DNA of 64,000 bases from Myoxocephalus aenaeus (Eukaryota > Chordata > Actinopteri > Perciformes > Cottidae). Within the stretch, counting starts at the first letter, position 1; each line of letters begins with the position of its first letter. Of the stretch, positions 56,813-64,000 are shown piece after piece. The position numbers and the translations under genes are program-made. The stretch spans positions 1,261,501 to 1,325,500 of the forward strand of contig JBAMJR010000071.1 of the NCBI GenBank assembly GCA_038501785.1, given 5' to 3'. The notes beneath the pieces were generated by a model. It was not told where the DNA came from and did not search any database. It was given only the letters and a program-made list of their open reading frames with translations.

Positions 56813-57852
56813 AATATGCCCGAGCTGAATTCCCGGCGTTCCTAGCCGGATCTTGCAGCTGCAGTCGCAATGCTGGACTACATGAGGTCATTGGACAGCC
56901 TAAACTTCATTCTCCATCCTCCTACTCATAATATTAATAATGTATGTCATATTCATTGAATGTGCTGTAACTTCGTTGAATTTAATTATATTGAATCCTG
57001 CGAAAGGATGACACGCAAATTCGTGAAGCGTTTCTACATTTTAATATGCCGAGCTGAATTCCCGGCGTTCCTAGCCGGATCTTGCAGCTGCAGTCGCAAT
57101 GCTGGACTACATGAGGTCATTGGACAGCCTAAACTTCATTCTCCATCCTCCTACTCATAATATTAATAATTTATGTCATATTCATTGAATGTGCTGTAAC
57201 TTCGTTGAATTTAATTATATTGAATCCTGCGAAAGGATGACACGCAAATTCGTGAAGCGTTTCTACATTTTAATATGCCGAGCTGAATTCCCGGCGTTCC
57301 TAGCCGGATCTTGCAGCTGCAGTCGCAATGCTGGACTACATGAGGTCATTGGACAGCCTAAACTTCATTCTCCATCCTCCTACTCATAATATTAATAATT
57401 TATGTCATATTCATTGAATGTGCTGTAACTTCGTTGAATTTAATTATATTGAATCCTGCGAAAGGATGACACGCAAATTCGTGAAGCGTTTCTACATTTT
57501 AATATGCCCGAGCTGAATTCCCGGCGTTCCTAGCCGGATCTTGCAGCTGCAGTCGCAATGCTGGGCTACATGAGGTCATTGGACAGCCTGAACTTCATTC
57601 TCCATCCTCCTACTCATAATATTAATAATTTATGTCATATTCATTGAATGTGCTTTAACTTCATTGCATTTAATTAAATTAAATTGAACTGAATTGAACT
57701 GAACTGAAGCATACTCCTGAACTGAAGGGTACTCGGAGTTTGGGGGCGTGTCTTAGGAACACAGGGATACTCGGAATTTGCACCGGCCCATAAATGAGGC
57801 GGAGTTCCGAGAACAAGTGGGTCAAATAGTAGGCATCACCTTTGGGGTCAAT

Positions 57853-57959
57853 GTGCTTGCTAAGGCAGCGCATATAATAAATTGGAAACGATACAGAGAA
57901 GATTAGCATGGCCCCTGCGAAAGGATGACACGCAAATTCGTGAAGCGTTTCTACATTTT
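57853..57959 (+). ncRNA. U6: U6-like snRNA, array copy 6
   Basis: Matches copy 1. Two short monomers follow, the first with GAAAGAATGACACG in place of GAAAGGATG. Confidence 0.75.
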
Positions 57960-58770
57960 AATATGCCCGAGCTGAATTCCCGGCGTTCCTAGCCGGATCT
58001 TGCAGCTGCAGTCGCAATGCTGGACTACATGAGGTCATTGGACAGCCTAAACTTCATTCTCCATCCTCCTACTCATAATATTAATAATGTATGTCATATT
58101 CATTGAATGTGCTGTAACTTCGTTGAATTTAATTATATTGAATCCTGCGAAAGAATGACACGCAAATTCGTGAAGCGTTTCTACATTTTAATATGCCGAG
58201 CTGAATTCCCGGCGTTCCTAGCCGGATCTTGCAGCTGCAGTCGCAATGCTGGACTACATGAGGTCATTGGACAGCCTAAACTTCATTCTCCATCCTCCTA
58301 CTCATAATATTAATAATTTATGTCATATTCATTGAATGTGCTGTAACTTCGTTGAATTTAATTATATTGAATCCTGCGAAAGGATGACACGCAAATTCGT
58401 GAAGCGTTTCTACATTTTAATATGCCCGAGCTGAATTCCCGGCGTTCCTAGCCGGATCTTGCAGCTGCAGTCGCAATGCTGGGCTACATGAGGTCATTGG
58501 ACAGCCTGAACTTCATTCTCCATCCTCCTACTCATAATATTAATAATTTATGTCATATTCATTGAATGTGCTTTAACTTCATTGCATTTAATTAAATTAA
58601 ATTGAACTGAATTGAACTGAACTGAAGCATACTCCTGAACTGAAGGGTACTCGGAGTTTGGGGGCGTGTCTTAGGAACACAGGGATACTCGGAATTTGCA
58701 CCGGCCCATAAATGAGGCGGAGTTCCGAGAACAAGTGGGTCAAATAGTAGGCATCACCTTTGGGGTCAAT

Positions 58771-58877
58771 GTGCTTGCTAAGGCAGCGCATATAATAAAT
58801 TGGAAACGATACAGAGAAGATTAGCATGGCCCCTGCGAAAGGATGACACGCAAATTCGTGAAGCGTTTCTACATTTT
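58771..58877 (+). ncRNA. U6: U6-like snRNA, array copy 7
   Basis: Matches copy 1. The next long monomer follows directly. Confidence 0.75.
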
Positions 58878-59229
58878 AATATGCCCGAGCTGAATTCCCG
58901 GCGTTCCTAGCCGGATCTTGCAGCTGCAGTCGCAATGCTGGGCTACATGAGGTCATTGGACAGCCTGAACTTCTTTCTCCATCCTCCTACTCATAATATT
59001 AATAATTTATGTCATATTCATTGAATGTGCTTTAACTTCATTGCATTTAATTAAATTAAATTGAACTGAATTGAACTGAACTGAAGCATACTCCTGAACT
59101 GAAGGGTACTCGGAGTTTGGGGGCGTGTCTTAGGAACACAGGGATACTCGGAATTTGCACCGGCCCATAAATGAGGCGGAGTTCCGAGAACAAGTGGGTC
59201 AAATAGTAGGCATCACCTTTGGGGTCAAT

Positions 59230-59336
59230 GTGCTTGCTAAGGCAGCGCATATAATAAATTGGAAACGATACAGAGAAGATTAGCATGGCCCCTGCGAAAG
59301 GATGACACGCAAATTCGTGAAGCGTTTCTACATTTT
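59230..59336 (+). ncRNA. U6: U6-like snRNA, array copy 8
   Basis: Matches copy 1. Three short monomers follow. Confidence 0.75.
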
Positions 59337-60377
59337 AATATGCCCGAGCTGAATTCCCGGCGTTCCTAGCCGGATCTTGCAGCTGCAGTCGCAATGCTGG
59401 ACTACATGAGGTCATTGGACAGCCTAAACTTCATTCTCCATCCTCCTACTCATAATATTAATAATTTATGTCATATTCATTGAATGTGCTGTAACTTCGT
59501 TGAATTTAATTATATTGAATCCTGCGAAAGGATGACACGCAAATTCGTGAAGCGTTTCTACATTTTAATATGCCGAGCTGAATTCCCGGCGTTCCTAGCC
59601 GGATCTTGCAGCTGCAGTCGCAATGCTGGACTACATGAGGTCATTGGACAGCCTAAACTTCATTCTCCATCCTCCTACTCATAATATTAATAATTTATGT
59701 CATATTCATTGAATGTGCTGTAACTTCGTTGAATTTAATTATATTGAATCCTGCGAAAGGATGACACGCAAATTCGTGAAGCGTTTCTACATTTTAATAT
59801 GCCCGAGCTGAATTCCCGGCGTTCCTAGCCGGATCTTGCAGCTGCAGTCGCAATGCTGGACTACATGAGGTCATTGGACAGCCTAAACTTCATTCTCCAT
59901 CCTCCTACTCATAATATTAATAATTTATGTCATATTCATTGAATGTGCTGTAACTTCGTTGAATTTAATTATATTGAATCCTGCGAAAGGATGACACGCA
60001 AATTCGTGAAGCGTTTCTACATTTTAATATGCCCGAGCTGAATTCCCGGCGTTCCTAGCCGGATCTTGCAGCTGCAGTCGCAATGCTGGGCTACATGAGG
60101 TCATTGGACAGCCTGAACTTCATTCTCCATCCTCCTACTCATAATATTAATAATTTATGTCATATTCATTGAATGTGCTTTAACTTCATTGCATTTAATT
60201 AAATTAAATTGAACTGAATTGAACTGAACTGAAGCATACTCCTGAACTGAAGGGTACTCGGAGTTTGGGGGCGTGTCTTAGGAACACAGGGATACTCGGA
60301 ATTTGCACCGGCCCATAAATGAGGCGGAGTTCCGAGAACAAGTGGGTCAAATAGTAGGCATCACCTTTGGGGTCAAT

Positions 60378-60484
60378 GTGCTTGCTAAGGCAGCGCATAT
60401 AATAAATTGGAAACGATACAGAGAAGATTAGCATGGCCCCTGCGAAAGGATGACACGCAAATTCGTGAAGCGTTTCTACATTTT
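60378..60484 (+). ncRNA. U6: U6-like snRNA, array copy 9
   Basis: Matches copy 1. Two short monomers follow. Confidence 0.75.
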
Positions 60485-61295
60485 AATATGCCCGAGCTGA
60501 ATTCCCGGCGTTCCTAGCCGGATCTTGCAGCTGCAGTCGCAATGCTGGACTACATGAGGTCATTGGACAGCCTGAACTTCATTCTCCATCCTCCTACTCA
60601 TAATATTAATAATGTATGTCATATTCATTGAATGTGCTGTAACTTCGTTGAATTTAATTATATTGAATCCTGCGAAAGGATGACACGCAAATTCGTGAAG
60701 CGTTTCTACATTTTAATATGCCGAGCTGAATTCCCGGCGTTCCTAGCCGGATCTTGCAGCTGCAGTCGCAATGCTGGACTACATGAGGTCATTGGACAGC
60801 CTAAACTTCATTCTCCATCCTCCTACTCATAATATTAATAATTTATGTCATATTCATTGAATGTGCTGTAACTTCGTTGAATTTAATTATATTGAATCCT
60901 GCGAAAGGATGACACGCAAATTCGTGAAGCGTTTCTACATTTTAATATGCCCGAGCTGAATTCCCGGCGTTCCTAGCCGGATCTTGCAGCTGCAGTCGCA
61001 ATGCTGGGCTACATGAGGTCATTGGACAGCCTGAACTTCATTCTCCATCCTCCTACTCATAATATTAATAATTTATGTCATATTCATTGAATGTGCTTTA
61101 ACTTCATTGCATTTAATTAAATTAAATTGAACTGAATTGAACTGAACTGAAGCATACTCCTGAACTGAAGGGTACTCGGAGTTTGGGGGCGTGTCTTAGG
61201 AACACAGGGATACTCGGAATTTGCACCGGCCCATAAATGAGGCGGAGTTCCGAGAACAAGTGGGTCAAATAGTAGGCATCACCTTTGGGGTCAAT

Positions 61296-61402
61296 GTGCT
61301 TGCTAAGGCAGCGCATATAATAAATTGGAAACGATACAGAGAAGATTAGCATGGCCCCTGCGAAAGGATGACACGCAAATTCGTGAAGCGTTTCTACATT
61401 TT
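61296..61402 (+). ncRNA. U6: U6-like snRNA, array copy 10
   Basis: Matches copy 1. Its downstream spacer has AGTCATAATGC instead of AGTCGCAATGC. One short monomer follows. Confidence 0.75.
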
Positions 61403-61983
61403 AATATGCCGAGCTGAATTCCCGGCGTTCCTAGCCGGATCTTGCAGCTGCAGTCATAATGCTGGACTACATGAGGTCATTGGACAGCCTAAACTTCATT
61501 CTCCATCCTCCTACTCATAATATTAATAATTTATGTCATATTCATTGAATGTGCTGTAACTTCGTTGAATTTAATTATATTGAATCCTGCGAAAGGATGA
61601 CACGCAAATTCGTGAAGCGTTTCTACATTTTAATATGCCCGAGCTGAATTCACGGCGTTCCTAGCCGGATCTTGCAGCTGCAGTCGCAATGCTGGGCTAC
61701 ATGAGGTCATTGGACAGCCTGAACTTCATTCTCCATCCTCCTACTCATAATATTAATAATTTATGTCACATTCATTGAATGTGCTTTAACTTCATTGCAT
61801 GTAATTTAATTAAATTGAACTGAATTGAACTGAACTGAAGCATACTCCTGAACTGAAGGGTACTCGGAGTTTGGGGGCGTGTCTTAGGAACACAGGGATA
61901 CTCGGAATTTGCACCGGCCCATAAATGAGGCGGAGTTCCGAGAACAAGTGGGTCAAATAGTAGGCATCACCTTTGGGGTCAAT

Positions 61984-62090
61984 GTGCTTGCTAAGGCAGC
62001 GCATATAATAAATTGGAAACGATACAGAGAAGATTAGCATGGCCCCTGCGAAAGGATGACACGCAAATTCGTGAAGCGTTTCTACATTTT
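61984..62090 (+). ncRNA. U6: U6-like snRNA, array copy 11
   Basis: Matches copy 1. Its upstream spacer has a private CATGTAATTTAATTAAATTG variant. One short monomer follows. Confidence 0.75.
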
Positions 62091-62671
62091 AATATGCCCG
62101 AGCTGAATTCCCGGCGTTCCTAGCCGGATCTTGCAGCTGCAGTCGCAATGCTGGACTACATGAGGTCATTGGACAGCCTAAACTTCATTCTCCATCCTCC
62201 TACTCATAATATTAATAATGTATGTCATATTCATTGAATGTGCTGTAACTTCGTTGAATTTAATTATATTGAATCCTGCGAAAGGATGACACGCAAATTC
62301 GTGAAGCGTTTCTACATTTTAATATGCCGAGCTGAATTCCCGGCGTTCCTAGCCGGATCTTGCAGCTGCAGTCGCAATGCTGGGCTACATGAGGTCATTG
62401 GACAGCCTGAACTTCATTCTCCATCCTCCTACTCATAATATTAATAATTTATGTCATATTCATTGAATGTGCTTTAACTTCATTGCATTTAATTAAATTA
62501 AATTGAACTGAATTGAACTGAACTGAAGCATACTCCTGAACTGAAGGGTACTCGGAGTTTGGGGGCGTGTCTTAGGAACACAGGGATACTCGGAATTTGC
62601 ACCGGCCCATAAATGAGGCGGAGTTCCGAGAACAAGTGGGTCAAATAGTAGGCATCACCTTTGGGGTCAAT

Positions 62672-62778
62672 GTGCTTGCTAAGGCAGCGCATATAATAAA
62701 TTGGAAACGATACAGAGAAGATTAGCATGGCCCCTGCGAAAGGATGACACGCAAATTCGTGAAGCGTTTCTACATTTT
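62672..62778 (+). ncRNA. U6: U6-like snRNA, array copy 12
   Basis: Matches copy 1. Three short monomers follow. Confidence 0.75.
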
Positions 62779-63818
62779 AATATGCCCGAGCTGAATTCCC
62801 GGCGTTCCTAGCCGGATCTTGCAGCTGCAGTCGCAATGCTGGACTACATGAGGTCATTGGACAGCCTAAACTTCATTCTCCATCCTCCTACTCATAATAT
62901 TAATAATGTATGTCATATTCATTGAATGTGCTGTAACTTCGTTGAATTTAATTATATTGAATCCTGCGAAAGGATGACACGCAAATTCGTGAAGCGTTTC
63001 TACATTTTAATATGCCGAGCTGAATTCCCGGCGTTCCTAGCCGGATCTTGCAGCTGCAGTCGCAATGCTGGACTACATGAGGTCATTGGACAGCCTAAAC
63101 TTCATTCTCCATCCTCCTACTCATAATATTAATAATTTATGTCATATTCATTGAATGTGCTGTAACTTCGTTGAATTTAATTATATTGAATCCTGCGAAA
63201 GGATGACACGCAAATTCGTGAAGCGTTTCTACATTTTAATATGCCGAGCTGAATTCCCGGCGTTCCTAGCCGGATCTTGCAGCTGCAGTCGCAATGCTGG
63301 ACTACATGAGGTCATTGGACAGCCTAAACTTCATTCTCCATCCTCCTACTCATAATATTAATAATTTATGTCATATTCATTGAATGTGCTGTAACTTCGT
63401 TGAATTTAATTATATTGAATCCTGCGAAAGGATGACACGCAAATTCGTGAAGCGTTTCTACATTTTAATATGCCCGAGCTGAATTCCCGGCGTTCCTAGC
63501 CGGATCTTGCAGCTGCAGTCGCAATGCTGGGCTACATGAGGTCATTGGACAGCCTGAACTTCATTCTCCATCCTCCTACTCATAATATTAATAATTTATG
63601 TCATATTCATTGAATGTGCTTTAACTTCATTGCATTTAATTAAATTAAATTGAACTGAATTGAACTGAACTGAAGCATACTCCTGAACTGAAGGGTACTC
63701 GGAGTTTGGGGGCGTGTCTTAGGAACACAGGGATACTCGGAATTTGCACCGGCCCATAAATGAGGCGGAGTTCCGAGAACAAGTGGGTCAAATAGTAGGC
63801 ATCACCTTTGGGGTCAAT

Positions 63819-63925
63819 GTGCTTGCTAAGGCAGCGCATATAATAAATTGGAAACGATACAGAGAAGATTAGCATGGCCCCTGCGAAAGGATGACACGCA
63901 AATTCGTGAAGCGTTTCTACATTTT
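63819..63925 (+). ncRNA. U6: U6-like snRNA, array copy 13
   Basis: Matches copy 1. The array runs off the window edge after it. Confidence 0.75.
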
Positions 63926-64000
63926 AATATGCCCGAGCTGAATTCCCGGCGTTCCTAGCCGGATCTTGCAGCTGCAGTCGCAATGCTGGACTACATGAGG

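Larger units (their letters stand above)
53464..64000 (+). repeat. Tandem array of 459-bp and 229-bp U6-containing monomers
   Basis: Long monomers hold spacer, an upstream segment with GAACTGAATTGAACTGAACT and GTGTCTTAGGAACACAGGG, and a full U6-like copy. Short monomers keep the same spacer but join TTAATTATATTGAAT directly to CCTGCGAAAGG, so they carry only U6 nucleotides 62-107. Between successive long monomers the number of short ones is 0, 1, 3, 1, 3, 2, 0, 3, 2, 1, 1, 3. Copies are nearly identical; ACTACATG versus GCTACATG and CCGAGC versus CCCGAGC variants recur. The array continues past the window. Confidence 0.95.

Noticed and set aside
53549..63875. Repeated minus-strand 76-codon and plus-strand 66-codon ORFs through the U6 array
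   Set aside because: They are frames crossing U6 and spacer DNA; repetition reflects the array, not selection for protein.

Overview
This window looks like repeat-dense teleost fish chromatin. The evidence is spliced eukaryotic genes with GT-AG introns, U6 snRNA, and nested hAT, PIF-Harbinger, L1-type and other non-LTR elements, several with 3' tails that I recognise from fish genomes. I see no clear single-copy host gene. The species cannot be named from the sequence.

Positions 1-13172: a 3109-bp inverted repeat (1-3109 versus 10025-13133, aligning without a net gap) flanks a 6.9-kb spacer. The arms are copies of a DNA-transposon-like unit with terminal inverted repeats of about 300 bp and a short acidic spliced ORF. 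The spacer holds an apparently complete PIF-Harbinger transposon (3850-8189, 3-bp ATT target duplication, DDE transposase plus Myb/SANT-like protein). It sits inside a reverse-transcriptase fragment whose reading frame rejoins across the insertion. Positions 13173-15890 hold minisatellites and unassigned sequence.

Positions 15891-22543: a U6 snRNA variant with a TATA box, a 757-bp hAT MITE with an 8-bp target duplication, then about 51 tandem copies of a roughly 106-bp satellite. The satellite core is U6 snRNA sequence ending at U6 nucleotide 64. A U6 3' fragment follows.

Positions 22612-53345: several degenerate copies of a large spliced transposase gene, interleaved with U6 arrays. One copy is inserted in a U6 gene after nucleotide 64. 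Architecture and target suggest the Dada superfamily, known for inserting into multicopy small-RNA genes; this assignment is from memory and untested. Copies: a scrambled minus-strand one (22612-26271), a long plus-strand one (28542 to about 36000) with a second downstream ORF, a second subfamily (about 36001-49200), remnants (49236-50265), and a scrambled plus-strand one (50855-53345) that mirrors the first. An almost full-length L1 (37880-43537, minus strand) interrupts the second subfamily and is flanked by a 1.88-1.90-kb direct repeat that behaves like an exceptionally long target-site duplication.

Positions 53464-64000 (and 26272-28541 in reverse): tandem array of 459-bp monomers, each with a complete U6-like sequence, and 229-bp monomers carrying only the U6 3' part. 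Thirteen complete U6-like copies lie in the plus array.

The unifying theme is U6 snRNA as both target and raw material: a transposon inserts at U6 nucleotide 64, and two unrelated satellites have their U6 boundary at the same place.
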